Shown piece after piece: positions 37,840-49,683 of a stretch of DNA of 64,000 nucleotides. The position numbers and the translations under genes are program-made. The notes under the pieces were generated by a model. That model searched no databases and had not been told where the DNA came from. It saw only the letters and a program-made list of their open reading frames with translations. The DNA comes from Isoetes taiwanensis (lineage: Eukaryota; Streptophyta; Lycopodiopsida; Isoetales; Isoetaceae): NCBI GenBank assembly GCA_021234155.1, contig JAJEKV010000156.1:560001-624000 (forward strand), written 5' to 3'. Positions within the stretch are counted from its first letter, which is position 1; each line of letters starts with the position of its first letter.

Positions 37840-38413
37840 TGTTTGGGGTGCGGGTTGGGGAACTCTGCAAAGCAGCCCTCTGTGGAGGGACCCTTGGATC
37901 TAACAGGAGAACCAGGGGACTATGTCAGCGGGATTTGCAAGAAAAGAACAAGAAGAAGAAAACAGAACCTAAAGAGAACAATGAGAGGAAAATGATAAGC
38001 TTCCTTGATATCAATGATGAACATACATGAGCTCTCTTGTCGAGAGAAGACCGAAGAGAGACAAGACTCAAAACTCATCTAAAAAACTCATGTGCTAGCT
38101 CTACTCATATATATATAGTACAATGGCCTTTGGCCCAATATAGACACTACGACCGATCTCCGGTGCGACTCACGGAAGGAGGCCGATTCTGAGGAATGTT
38201 GGCGGTGCCTCTTGAAGTGCCTAGAATCACTTGACGTGATTTGGTGGCGGTGACGGGCCGTCACTTGTCGGCGGCGCCTCTTGATAAATTTCTTTGCTTG
38301 GTCTTCTGCTGGGGGCCTTGGATGGCTGACCCGTGGTTGACTGCGGATCCTTGAGCTTGACTTGGTCCGTCGTATGCATGAATAGTCCTGTACCAGGAGG
38401 CACAGGATTAACA
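37840..38413 (-). repeat. 5' LTR of the gypsy element
   Basis: 574 bp from TGTTTGGGG to GGATTAACA on the plus strand, in direct repeat with 27368-27932. It is followed by the CACAG target duplication at 38414. Confidence 0.92.
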
Positions 38414-38701
38414 CACAGCTATGGAAGATGTTCCCTACATTCAAGGATGATAGATGATAAATACACAAACAGATTGCCCTTGCATACTTGATGTCGAAGC
38501 CTGTGACATAAAATTTTGATGCACAATCTAAATATTTCAACCTAGTTTCACCAAAACGTGAAGAAAGTTTGCCACAAAATATAGAGCATGTGAAATGCCA
38601 TTGACTGACCAGTCTGAGCACAAATACCATAGACTATGTAGTATATAATTATAACAAAGGACTAAAGCAATCATTCATTTAGAGCAAGAATGATCCCAGT
38701 T

Positions 38702-38893
38702 AAGGCATGTTCCAAGTGGTTCTGGACCTAGCAGACTAGACCAAGAATCTTAAGACTAAGAGTGGTCATCACTTGACCACTAATGCGTTGAGTTTATAAG
38801 GCATGTTCCAAGTGGTTCTGGACCTAGCAGACTAGACCAAGAATCTTAAGACTAAGAGTGGTCATCACTTGATCACTAATGCGTTGAGTTTAT
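38702..38893. repeat. 96-bp tandem duplication
   Basis: Two nearly identical units (38702-38797 and 38798-38893) each start AAGGCATGTTCCAAGTGG. The only difference I see is TTGACCAC versus TTGATCAC. The near identity points to a recent event. Confidence 0.95.
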
Positions 38894-40982
38894 ACAGATG
38901 ATTAAGTTCTACTCTGTCTTATGTACATCGAAAACAATGTTGTAACCCAGCGGATAATGACATTTGTGTTGTTAGAGGAAAGGCACCGTCTTGATGAATT
39001 TGATGAGTCTTGTTGATACAGTTTACTAGTGTACACCAGTGTCAACCTGGATATCGATAACAAATGTTTGTTTGGGAATGCGAATAAGCAAATATGAAAT
39101 GATAAGGATAAAAAATTCATAAGTGGAACCAATGTTTTGAAACTCTTCTTTCACTACCTAATGTTCATTAGTTTAATGTGGATGTTTGCAATAGACTACA
39201 ACATGGCAAGTGGAGGTCATAACACAATTTAAATATTTCCTCTATATGAAAATTATGTGAGAAAATTATGTTGGAGACTTGGCTTGCAGTCAAGTCAAGC
39301 ACGTGTCTTGCCTTTTCCCTGGGCTTCAGCTTTGATTCAAATTCAAATTATGTTGGTCAATCAGAAGCCTTAATAACATCCAACTGAACCGACTTTCATT
39401 TGCTTTGGCCACTTTCTGCGCTTCTTCAATTGGATGGCAAGATACCTTTCGAGCCCAGCCTTTAGCCAAATGATTGCATCTCAATGAAAGCCTTAGTGGG
39501 CAAAGTATTTCTGTTTAGCTTGGAAATTCAGGTATGAGATCAGCCCATCTTCTAGTGGCTCGTACTGCATATGTGCACAAGCTTGTCTTTTATAATTCTG
39601 ATACCTCCTGAACAAATTGCACAACAATTTCAATAATAGAAAACATACCACCGCAGGCAACAGCTCAGTAGATATTATTCAGGCCATCAAATGCATTCAT
39701 AATAGTGAAAAAGGCATCATGATGTTCTTCAGATCAAACATAAACTTGAACCATGTCTGCTCATGTCATGCCAAGGGCAGAGCTATAAAGAATGGACTTT
39801 CGCCACTCTGCAATCTTCTACAACTAATGTAAGCAATAGAATTAGAGGAACATCAACCAGACCAGCCTGCATACCCTCAACGGGTTTTTTGTTCCTTCAG
39901 CTCTGTGTATTGCGCATTGGCCCGGGCTTGATAAGTTACGCATAGAACAAAGATAGATGGCAACAAGAAGCGCTGCTGGACATGGAGTACTAATTCCACC
40001 ATATCCAACTATCAAGGCACTACCGAATCTGTTATCTTCAGCTATAACAATGATAAAAATTTCTGGAAATTATGGGAGGTGGCGTGCATGTCTGCATAAA
40101 CAATGCCGCAGAACCCTGTGAACAGTAATGAACCTGTGTTCAAATTGAAATGCAAAAATGTGATGCCATCAACCCTAAAAAATTGTCACCCCTTGCCAAA
40201 CATATTGAAAACTGAAATAACGGTTTTGAGTGAAGAAACATTCTCACAAAGAGCATCTTTAGACCAAAAACTACTTTATCCTATTTGTGTAGCTGCAAAT
40301 TCGTTCATGTTTCTATAAACCATGAAATGAGAAGAACTTCAGAATCAGTGGTGCAATAAATTTAAGAAGGACATGCATAAATGGAACCTGAAAGTTTCAG
40401 AGAAGACAATGGAAAACAAAAATGGAAAATCTGCAGATATAAAAATAGCTTAGTTACCTGGGAATTAATAAAAAGAGTACAAGGGTCTTCCTTCCTAAAT
40501 GAAAAGCATCTCGCAGATGATCATTCAAGATGTAACCTGCATCATACAAAGCGGTATTGTCCTCACGTCATTTTGTGACAATGCAAAAAATCAACTAATG
40601 GATGCGTTGATTTAGAAATTTATAAACATGGGTTCGTCGTCTGCTTTCCTTTTTGTCATGGCGCCGGCGATCCGCTGCAGCAAGGTTAAGCATATGGCGC
40701 AGTTCGAACCAAGCATCTCCACATTTGCACTTGACTTACCCTGAAAGTGATCTTCTTATCGAACTGCTCACACATCACAGTTCGATCAAAGCCATGGATC
40801 GGCCGGAACAAAAGAGAAGGAGGCATTCGTGCCATGGATCACGCACATCGCAGGCAAATCCTCACCGTCTAACTGTCACTGGACCTCACGGAAACCCTAA
40901 AAAAGCACAACCCATCGCATCCGCTTGCATAGGATATTCTGGGGCATATTATCCCCAAAACAAATCCAGGCCTTCAAACCGT
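38894..40982. other. Intergenic, nothing firm
   Basis: No conserved coding region was recognised. A GC-richer patch at 40640-40900 could be a promoter or a short exon, but I found no supporting domain. Confidence 0.4.
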
Positions 40983-41029
40983 CACTCCACCCTCCAACAA
41001 GAGGGTTGCCCCCTACGGGCAACCAAAAA
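40983..41029 (-). repeat. Hairpin fragment of the GGGTTGCCCC repeat family
   Basis: GAGGGTTGCCCCCTACGGGC followed by AACCAAAAAA matches the terminal hairpin of the family at 17037, in a shortened form. Confidence 0.5.
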
Positions 41030-41060
41030 ATGTTGGCACTCGGAAATGGTCAAGATATTT

Positions 41061-41191
41061 CGCATTTCTCCATTCCGTCATTTCTGATTTAGGATTATAT
41101 ATGGTAAATAAATAGTGAAAAAACTTTATTTATCATCACCCTAAATCAGAAATATAACCCTAAATCAGAAATGACGGAATGGAGAAATGCG
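41061..41191. repeat. 33-bp inverted repeat, miniature element or hairpin
   Basis: CGCATTTCTCCATTCCGTCA plus 13 more bases (41061-41093) is perfectly inverted at 41159-41191. The 65-bp loop carries a further partial copy, CCCTAAATCAGAAATATAAC. This is either a foldback MITE or a hairpin transcript source. Confidence 0.85.
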
Positions 41192-41316
41192 CCGTCCGGA
41201 TCGGATCGGATCGGCAGCTAGGTGGCCCAGATTGTGTAGCAGAGATGACAGGGCGGCGAGGAATGCTGGTCAGACCTTGTGCACATTTTTCGGTATCTTA
41301 GTCCCTCATGCTGCAG

Positions 41317-41452
41317 AAAGGAAGTTACATTGGAGATGATAAACATGCATGAGAAGCAGCAGTTTATGGATGGAAAGAAACTTATTGCCGTCATTTCAGA
41401 GGCAGCATCTGCTGGAGTATCATTGCAAGCTGACCGTCGTGCAGCAAAGCAA
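41317..41452 (+). pseudogene. Strawberry notch / FORGETTER1-type helicase, isolated exon
   Basis: The exon reads [20 protein letters not shown], then [20 protein letters not shown], framed by an AG acceptor at 41316 and a GT donor at 41453. This block is highly conserved in SBNO/FGT1 helicase C-terminal cores, where it normally continues RRRVH..LELPWSADRAIQQFGR. I found no such continuation, nor the ATPase part upstream. It is a gene fragment or the remnant of a captured exon. Confidence 0.8.
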
Positions 41453-42089
41453 GTATGGGTTCATTTTGTTCTGTACATAGAAATCTATGTATTATTATGT
41501 GCACACTGGACTGGTTTCTTATTTAACAGATAACTGGCAAGGCTCACATCTGAATGTTGATTTTCGTCTTTTAACATGTGTCAACAAAGGGAAGGTGCAA
41601 TTTGGTGACCAATTGGCAAACAACAAAATATTGGGTGTGTTGTTCATTTGTATGAATTCATCTTTTGCCCACAAAAGAAAACAAGAAGCGACGAATGTTG
41701 CTCTCTATATGCTGAATTAATACGGATGAGCAGATTATTATGGCCCCTCTTCACAAATGAGAAATCTATGACTTGGTAGCATATGTGTGCAGCTTGATTA
41801 TGTCCCCGCACCAACCTCTGCTCTTGAAGAGGTGAGATCTAAACTTTGGATTTATTTCCCTTAGAGAATTAAGTTTTGTTTGCATTTTACCATCTCCTTT
41901 TACAGATGTACATCCTGGTAATATTTTGTTTGAAGTGTTCTTGCTTTTGTAATTGCACCCGCAACCTAATTGATCATTTTTTGTTCAACTCAGAATGGGA
42001 TTGGCAGCAGCTGACCTCAGCATGGGTCGTGGCTATGCTATAGACTCTGGAAGACTTTGCTTGATTTTACTTCAAAGTCTGTCTGCTCT

Positions 42090-42799
42090 GTTTTAGATGC
42101 AACTGGTCTTCCGCGACGTTTTGTGGCGAGTTCACATAGTATTTACAGTAATGGTGAATTTTTTTTCGTGGGGTTGCCCAAAAACATAAAGGCGAGAACG
42201 GCTTTTAATCAGCTGGAATGGGCTATCAAAACGTAAGTGCTTAATCTTGCTGGAAATGTACAATGGCTTCATTTTATCAATAGTGGCATGCAACGAGCAA
42301 CATTTAGCAGATATACTCTAGATTGTTATCATCACTAGTTCCATGTTCGAAGTGATAATTGGAGTTGGTTAATTGTTTGAAGTGATATAATGCATGGCTT
42401 TGTTGTTCCATGCGCTGGACAATCTACCTTACATCACATAAAGCAATGGTCAATCATGCAGCTTTTGTTCCCAATAAAGCAGATTTTATGTAACAGTTTG
42501 GCTAATATATCCACTTTGGATCTATAGAAGGGCATGCTCAATATCTAGCTTTAATTCTAGGCTCTTTAACGGCATGCAGTGTAGGTTCGCTTTCACTATG
42601 AATTTTCTTGAGCATTATGCTGTCCACTTAACCTCATGAACGCATCAAAATCTGCTAGTTGATGCATGTAGTTTCTTTTGGCATTTGTTTCTCCACTAGC
42701 AAGATCATTTAAGGATCTGTACTAAATTTTGTTTGACCTTTTGCAGCTTTGGTGGATCACAGACCTGCATTTCTGAAGAGCAACATTTCATCGTTAGCG
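42090..42799 (+). other. Two splice-compatible exon-like segments, unrecognised
   Basis: A segment ending at 42232 (RRFVASSHSIYSNGEFFF then KARTAFNQLEWAIK) has a GTAAGT donor. It joins in phase to 42747-42799 (FGGSQTCISEEQHFIVS), which has a TTTTGCAG acceptor and a GTATCT donor. The consistent phase suggests real exons. I do not recognise the protein. It may or may not belong with the helicase exon 640 bp upstream. Confidence 0.4.
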
Positions 42800-43201
42800 G
42801 TATCTTATTCTTTATCTCACATTGTTTTTGTGCCCAAAGCATGAAACTGGATTTGCTTATTGTGGAATGTCCATGCACTTGGAACTGGCAGAAATGTCAT
42901 TTGGGTGGCAAGATTTGTAAATGATCAATAATTAGCATCCTATATGGTCTGTACTCTAGATTGTTATCATCACTAGATCCATGTTCGAAGTGATAATTGG
43001 AGTGGGTTAATTGTTTGAAGTGATATAATGCATGGCTTTGTTGTTCCATGCGCTGGACAATCTACCTTACATCACTTAAAGCTATGGTCAATCATGCAGC
43101 TTTTGTTCCCAATAAAGCAGGTTTTATGTAACAATTTGGCTAATATATCCACTTTGGATCTATTAGAAGGGCATGCTCAATATCTAACTTTAATTCTTGG
43201 C
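42314..43201. repeat. 250-bp direct duplication flanking the exon-like segment
   Basis: 42314-42563 and 42952-43201 share TACTCTAGATTGTTATCATC, ATGCATGGCTTTGTTGTTCC and GGGCATGCTCAATATCTA with few differences. They are offset by 638 bp. Confidence 0.92.
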
Positions 43202-43329
43202 TTACGTTGTTTGTGTACCCATCTAATTTTACAGCATGGTATAGAGCTAATTCTACAAGTTATAGACATTAACATGCCATGATAAGAGGATATTAGCCTA
43301 TAAAATATAAAGGGGGAGTTGCAGAAATA

Positions 43330-43855
43330 GGGAACAGGGTAAAACATTGCAAATGGAAATGGGGATTGTTGCATATGGAAACGGGGAACACATTGCATGT
43401 AGAAACAGAGTACAACTGAAAGAATTTTTGACTGGAAGAATTTTTGATAGGAGGATATATATCACAAAGGGGGATTGTTGTCATAATGGGGTATGAACAT
43501 TGATTGTTTTAACGGGCATGCACATATGGAATGGGGTACAAATGAAGAAATTTTCGAGTAAGGGGATAGCAAACTAGAAAATCACAAAAGGGGGATTGTT
43601 GAGAAAAGGGGTATGAATAGTGGTTACAAGAAATGGGGTACAAATATTGTATATGGGGTACAAATGAAGAAAGTTTTGAGTAAGGGGATATGAAACTACA
43701 AAATCACAAAAGGGGGATTGTTGAGGAAAGGGGTATGAATATTAGTTGCAAGAAATGGGGTACGAGCATTATATATGGCAATAGGAAAAATAAAAAAAAA
43801 TTCAAATAAGAGGATACTAATCTACAAAATCACAAAGGGGGGAATGTGGCCAAAT
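43330..43855. repeat. Minisatellite of about 120-126 bp period
   Basis: ATCACAAARGGGGGATTGTT recurs at about 43461, 43581, 43703 and 43829 (the last diverged). Between the copies come GGGGTATGAA and AAATGGGGTACAAAT in fixed order. Purine-rich on the plus strand throughout. Confidence 0.85.
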
Positions 43856-44189
43856 ACCCCGTTTCTAAAAATCATTGCTATTCCACGAAAAGGGGGATTT
43901 TGAGGGGGTTTTTACGGGGGATTTTAAGGAGGATGTGGGCATCGTTTTTGATGTGTAACAATAGCTATTTTTGCCGAGTATGTGTGCAAAAAGGACAAAA
44001 AAACCAAACATCAGCACATTCACACAATTAGAACATGGATTTGAGGAGTGGACAATACTTCTATAACAATGGATTGACAAAATAAAGAATGGTTTAGTTT
44101 TTTCTGAACTTGTACACATAGCACGTAAGCTTTTCATCAAACAACATCCAGTCATTTCTCAAACATCTGTAAATAACGAAGAACAGAAC

Positions 44190-44340
44190 ATAAATAATAG
44201 ACATCAGAGCCATCAATCATCTCCTTACACATATTTCTACCACAGATCCACATAATAAATGTCAGAGCCATCGTTCCATATATTTCTACCACAAATCCAG
44301 AGATTACGTAATAGATATCAGAGCCATCGAGCTATATATT
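44190..44340. repeat. Repeat with CAGAGCCATC units, first locus
   Basis: It carries two diverged units of about 65 bp, each with ATATTTCTACCACARATCCA and ending RTCAGAGCCATC. The same block recurs at 46235-46360 in the same orientation. Confidence 0.75.
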
Positions 44341-44344
44341 TTGA

Positions 44345-46230
44345 GAAACTGTACTGCGCTCCCACATGCATTCAACATGTTTATATAGTGGCTCTATTTG
44401 GAGTAAAATAATACTGCATTTCTCCAAACAGTGTAAGAATTTGACTTCTATTGCCTTAATCAGTATAATTAGAAGTCACAACTGTCCATGAAACAACATT
44501 CTTTTTTGAAATTCTATCAAACACCTGCCAAGCATCTACAATGTTTCGATATTTTGCATACATGGCAGGAAGTGCAGTGCCAGGAAATACCTCTAGTTTC
44601 AATTCTTTTGGAGAAGTGCATGAAGAAGTTTGCCCCCGCCTTGATTAGTACAAGAACTTAACATTGTAAGCTATATTATTTTCCTTGGTTCCAATTATTC
44701 TCAACAAACTTTCCTTGCTCTAGGGCATTTGCCCTTGCACATGCACATAAAATGATAACTTAAGTGATCTTGTTTGGTGCAATCCGACATTGTTGCATCT
44801 GCGCAAAGAGAGCAAAAACTGATTACAACCTCCAACTTCACCATGGCCTGTAATCATAATTGCCCAGGTAAACACATCCTAATTGAACATACTGTTAAAT
44901 AGAAGGCAGCATTTCTTATGGTTCTACATATAACATACATATTAGTTAGGGGGTTCTATAAGTGTTTATATGGCCCGACTTTACTCTTAATGATCTGAGC
45001 ATGGACATGCCTTCCTTTGGCACTTTCACAGATCTAAAGTCCAAGACTAAGGAAGTAGAAAAAAAATAGCTATAAGCCAAGTTGATACCTATGCAGATAT
45101 AATATACTATCACAGTTCATTAAACGTAACATCTTAAAAGATGGTGGTGGCAAGAACATGTGGTAGAGGTTCTTAAACATGATTTTTTACTAATCTCATT
45201 TCCTGCTTGATTTCAATGTTTGCATCTTCGCCTGGAATTGCATGCCATTATAGATAACATGGAGGAGGCATGCTACAAATGCAACACCATAATAAAAAAA
45301 CTTATGTAACTACAATTCAGCCATAGAACCACGGATATGATACATACCATACACCTACAGGATTAATCAAGAGGGTCTGAAACCTATGGCCATGGCTGCA
45401 TGTTTTGCTTTCAATACACTCTTAAGGCCTAAGCTAATTGCTTGTTTGCAAATGCTAATAGAAATGAATGAGAACTACATTCAATTACAATGGTTGTGAT
45501 GCAGCACACATAGGCATGGAAGAAATCGTTTGATGGCCGCTCTTTATGTCTATACTAAATAATACAACCCCAGCAAATGGCCGCTTAGTTCCATCATCTC
45601 TTCTAAGTTTTTCAACAACTAATAGTTTGTATTATCTTGAAGAAAAAACCCTCGGGAACAAGTGTAGTGTCAAAACGAGCAGTGCGAGTTGGGTATACGC
45701 AGTCATACATATCAGTAGCTAGGGAGCTACAAAAAACAATGTCTAGGGGAATCCGTCACCCTGGATTATCTTGTTCTGGAAGCAAGAAGCCTGTGAGGGA
45801 CGGAAGAAATGTGATATGCACCTTATGAATTTAAGCTAACAGAGTAACCTGAATGCGTATTAGTTCTTCGAGAATCCAAAGCATTGACTTGCTGGTGACT
45901 GACGCGCAAACAAAGTCCGGTCTCTGATGACCAAATCTTTACTAGTCTGTTATCTGAACCAGTGCCAAAATGGTAAGTGCGATGCCCAGTTGTCTTCAGG
46001 GCAGCACAACTCTAGGCCTCTATCCAAATAGATACAAGATTGATGTCGCCTCCCTGTCTGCAAACAAACATAGATATTTAGGCCGATCAAAACCCTTGCA
46101 GAAAATAAGGGTTAATTCATGAAAGTATCCCCAAGTAAAGAACCGGGCTGTGGCAACTTGTTCTAACCAACTGCAATGCTTTCCAGTAGGATTACGGTAA
46201 GCTAGTTCAACCAGTTCTTATACTCAAATC
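44345..46230. other. Intergenic, nothing recognised
   Basis: Short frames only, including a 63-codon one at 45637 with no supporting feature. Confidence 0.4.
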
Positions 46231-46234
46231 AATC

Positions 46235-46360
46235 ATCAATCGTCTCGCTACACATATTTCTATCACAGATCCACATAATAGATGTCAGAGCCATCATTCC
46301 ACATATTTCTACCACAAATCTAGAGATTACATAATAGGTATCAGAGCCATCGAGTATATC
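46235..46360. repeat. Repeat with CAGAGCCATC units, second locus
   Basis: It contains TAGGTATCAGAGCCATCGA, which by chance or descent includes most of a tRNA-Met-type primer site sequence. It aligns with 44190-44340. Confidence 0.75.
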
Positions 46361-46889
46361 TTTCTACAATATATTAGCTCGTTCTGTAACAAAACCCCTG
46401 CAAACAATAGAAAGACGAAGAAAATAATTCAGAAAGAGCAAAAGGCTTGGATAATCCAAGGTTCTTCCAATCTTTATATCAGAGAAAAGTTTGAAAACAA
46501 TATCTTAGTGAATATAAAAAATCTCATCCTTCAATGCAAATAAAGGGGTCCAGTAAGTCTCTGCACCACTTAACTGTAAGAAATCGGATGGAAGAGGTTT
46601 GCCGGAGCTAAAGAACATAGCAAGAAGATGCAAGAGCAATCGGATGCAAGACTTTGACGATGCTTGAAGAACACAGTGAGAAGAACGGTTTGCCCCTTAT
46701 TCTAAACCTAAAATCCTAAGCAATGCAGCTATGTCACGGGCTTCTACATATGCAAGGGCATTCTATTTGTGTTTGTGGGCCTCTGCTGCTGCCGGACTTG
46801 GAGGGCTTCGCCTCTTGGAAGCCGTCATAGCCCCCTACACTGTCTATCTTGCCGGTTAGGCAGTTCAAACATGAGCGACCCATAATGCA

Positions 46890-47022
46890 TGTAACTGCCA
46901 GTTTACAGGGAACAATGGATTCAGTCACCAGCATATCCTAGGTATATTCCAATATATACCTAGGATATGCCACAAATCCACGTAAGCGAGGATTTGGCCC
47001 CCTAGGGGCAACCCAAAAATCC
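46890..47022 (-). repeat. Dispersed GGGTTGCCCC repeat, reversed copy
   Basis: Read leftward from 47022 it starts TTTTTGGGTTGCCCCTAGGG, then GGTATATATTGGAATATACC, CTGGTGACTG and CCCTGTAAACTGGC. These match the plus-strand copies at 22197 and 22490. Confidence 0.8.
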
Positions 47023-47259
47023 ACGAAAACAAGGTGAAGGTAGGATGTACCTGCCTCTAAAAATATACCACCAAAAACTAAAATTAACGCTTCCTCTTCC
47101 TGTACAACATCGACGGCTAACTCTACATGGTGCTAACAGCAATTAACTCCTCATGCCCTCTATATACTTACTCCAGACAGAAACAGTTACAAGTTTTTAG
47201 TGGTTTATTAAGTGCCCCTGCATTAGCTTGAGCATAGATAACTTTAGTTTTCAGTCTTA

Positions 47260-48013
47260 TTAGAATGTGGGTGGTTTGGATAAGGTATCTCTAAACTTCA
47301 TTGCAAGACTACTAACCCAAACCATGTCTTTTTTATTGTAACATTGGAACTCATTTGAAATGGCTAGTAGCCCACCAACACGCTCTTTCTTATCTTTAGA
47401 TACAAGTGGATGGTAAAACAATGCCGTAGCTCCTCTTGGTACAATCTTCCATCCTTTTGTGTCTGAAAAACTCAGGTATTTTAATAAAAGATTTATCACA
47501 TGCTAAAAGCGCTTCAAAGTCTTCCACCTGCACCGCTAGGGGGTTGAGAACATGCTAGGGTGTGCTGGTTTTTGTATCTATTGAGGGCCCAGAAAGTACC
47601 CAGAAAAGTACTCAGACACTGGGTACTTTGAGGGCTTGATAAGGTCTTATAAAACATGAAGTTTGAATGTGAAAGCAATCCTTCTTGTCTCTAACATCAA
47701 TATCTTGACCTTAAGTTGAACACAATGTCTTTTCGATTTGTATTTCCAAATCTTGAATTGACTACGTTGAAAACAAGAAGAGAAAAGTACTCAGTTGTTA
47801 TGTACTCAGAGTGTGTACTTTGGGAGGTGCCAACAATGGTACGCCCTAACATGCTCTTACCAGGGATGTAAATGTTGTTTTCTGATTTCACAATAGGTGT
47901 GGAGCTCAACAAGTCGTAAAAGTACTCCAATCCCTCTTTCGTTTTGCCTTCGTGATCATAGTTCCAATATCCATGAACTAAACCAACCTGACTACCAAGC
48001 CAAACCAAACCAT
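47260..48013 (-). CDS. Last two exons of a gene with a GAF-like C-terminus
   Basis: Exon 48013-47861 (TTTGCAG acceptor, GTAAGA donor) joins in phase to exon 47462-47260 (TTTTTCAG acceptor), which ends in a stop. The joined protein reads GLVWLGSQVGLVHGYWNYDH, then IYIP-DTKGWKIVPRGATALF and GGLLAISNEFQCYNKKDMVW, then VSSLAMKFRDTL. The pattern of two hydrophobic strands (GATALFYHPL and GGLLAIS), then a helix with a W, is that of a GAF-like fold. Clean splice sites and an undamaged frame suggest a live gene. Its N-terminal exons must lie to the right; one candidate is at 50162-50066. Function unknown; a plastid assembly factor of the CCB type is one possibility that I could not confirm. Confidence 0.6.
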
Positions 48014-48374
48014 CTGCAAATACAAGATAACAGAACTACTTAAAGATAAACCAAGCAAACGTTATTTCAATTCTTTTCACAAGATAAAAAAATGAGGGTA
48101 AATTAGCAAGAGTTTAGTAACTTCTTTAAAATTAATTGACCACTAGTGATAATGGAAATTGCAGGAACATAATGCGCAAAGAACATCAGCTATACTACAT
48201 GCACTGGCATCTGAATAAATATAGTGGTTCATATTGATATGCCATCAATTGAGCAATTGTTAATCATAATCCAATACTTAGAAAATGTATATTCTGTTTA
48301 GCCATGACAGGGAGCAATCTCCATTAACAAAGAATAGATTTCTTTTTGAACCAAGTCAGCAAATCTAGATGCCA

Positions 48375-49683
48375 AACATGTGTTAAGCAATACTCATGTC
48401 TACACGTCATCAATTTTACTAGCCCCAAAGGAGAAGACACAAGAATTAGAAGGGTTAATACGCAACTTTGTCTGGGGAGGGAACGAAGAAGGGGCAGTGG
48501 TGAAAATCGCTTGGTGGAAGTGCAAGAGAGATAAGACAGAAGGAGGAATTGGAATGGTCGACATATCATTACAGAGCAAAGTATTAATAGCCAAATTCAT
48601 ATGGATGATCCTACAGAAAAGGGTGAAGTCTCCAGGTATGCACCTCATCAATCAGGCCCTATTAGCTTCATGTAAGCATAGTAAGCCCTCCGTTAAAGTC
48701 TCACTTCCATGGTCACTCTTTTTTTATCTTAAGCCATGTAGAGAAGCTTCTCCATTCCTGAAGGGACTAATTTCGGCTTGGCAAGTCATAAAAAAACTTT
48801 TTACACTTGACATCAACAAATTCAAAGCAGAGACTTCCCCTCCATGGTGGGTACTAGGTATGGTGGCTGATGCAAGGATCGTAAAGAGGTGGAAAAATTG
48901 TGGAATTGATTCTTGTACCCAGTGGTACAAGGGAAAGCAATTAGTCAGTTGGGCAGAATTTCAGGTACGTTTGCTTGAGGACTAAGGGTGTACTTCCAAT
49001 ATCTACCAAATGGGAACTAGTGATCACGGAGGAAAACCTTAAAAACATCTGGAGAGATGCATGTCAGAAATATCTGCCCCCACGGATAAACGCTTTCCTT
49101 TGGAAAGTGATACACAGGGTTCCAAGGGTCAATCGACTAGTCTCAAAATGGGACAATAAAGTCAGTCCAGTATGCCCCATTTGCGAGGCTGAACAGGAAT
49201 CCATTGAACATTGTCTGGTGGAATGTGAGAAGCTGCAAGTAGTATGTGCATGGAGCCTGGATAGCTTTGAATACCTGTTAGGTACCAAGGAACTGTTGTT
49301 GGGTATCCTTCCCCTAGATTGGTGCACCATGAAGAAGGTGGCCTTTCATATAGCTAGAGCCTGGACAATCTGGTCAATATGGAAAAGGAGAAATGCCTTA
49401 GTCTTCGATGAGAATCAAGAGGACATATCACCAAATCAGCTTCTATATATGGTACTTGAAGGCTAAAAAAATTCAGGCTAGTGTTCGAGAGTGAAGAAGA
49501 AGTAAAGGTTGAAACATGGGGCACCTACCTAAGTTTACACTAGGACGTCCAAGAGAATAGTGCAAGAAGGAACCATGTAGCTATCCTCATCTCAGATTTG
49601 CAGATGGGTGCACCCCTGCCATGTGGCTTTGTATCGTTCCCTTAAAGTAAATAAAGTCTATTTTTTTATCTCTCAAAAAAAAA
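48375..49683 (+). mobile_element. 5'-truncated L1-type LINE with 17-bp target duplication
   Basis: The perfect direct repeat AGCAAATCTAGATGCCA lies at 48358-48374 and 49684-49700. The insert ends in an A tract (49674-49683). Coding remains are the C-terminal part of ORF2: NFVWGGNEEGAVVKIAWWK near 48465 and EEGGIGMVDISLQSK-like sequence near 48540. These are followed, after a frameshift near 48980, by the zf-RVT domain LPPRINAFLWKVIHRVPRVN with CPICEAEQESIEHCLVEC (49075-49225). It sits between exons of the minus-strand GAF-like gene, so probably in an intron. Confidence 0.93.

Larger units (their letters stand above)
27368..38413 (-). mobile_element. Ty3-gypsy LTR retrotransposon, 11 kb, complete in outline
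   Basis: Two direct LTRs (27368-27932 and 37840-38413) bound an interior whose coding runs leftward in the order gag, protease, reverse transcriptase, RNase H, integrase. RNase H and integrase after RT is the gypsy order. The perfect target duplication CACAG lies at 27363-27367 and 38414-38418. Every domain has frameshifts and stops, and the two LTRs differ at many positions (roughly one in ten by eye), so it is an old, inactive copy. An additional 3.3-kb region follows integrase. Confidence 0.93.

Noticed and set aside
45637-45828. 63-codon plus-strand frame as a gene
   Set aside because: No domain, no splice support and no repeat context; a frame of this length is expected by chance.
46320-46360. 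A second LTR primer site (GGTATCAGAGCC)
   Set aside because: No LTR-like TG...CA block abuts it and the motif is repeated within a short local duplication.
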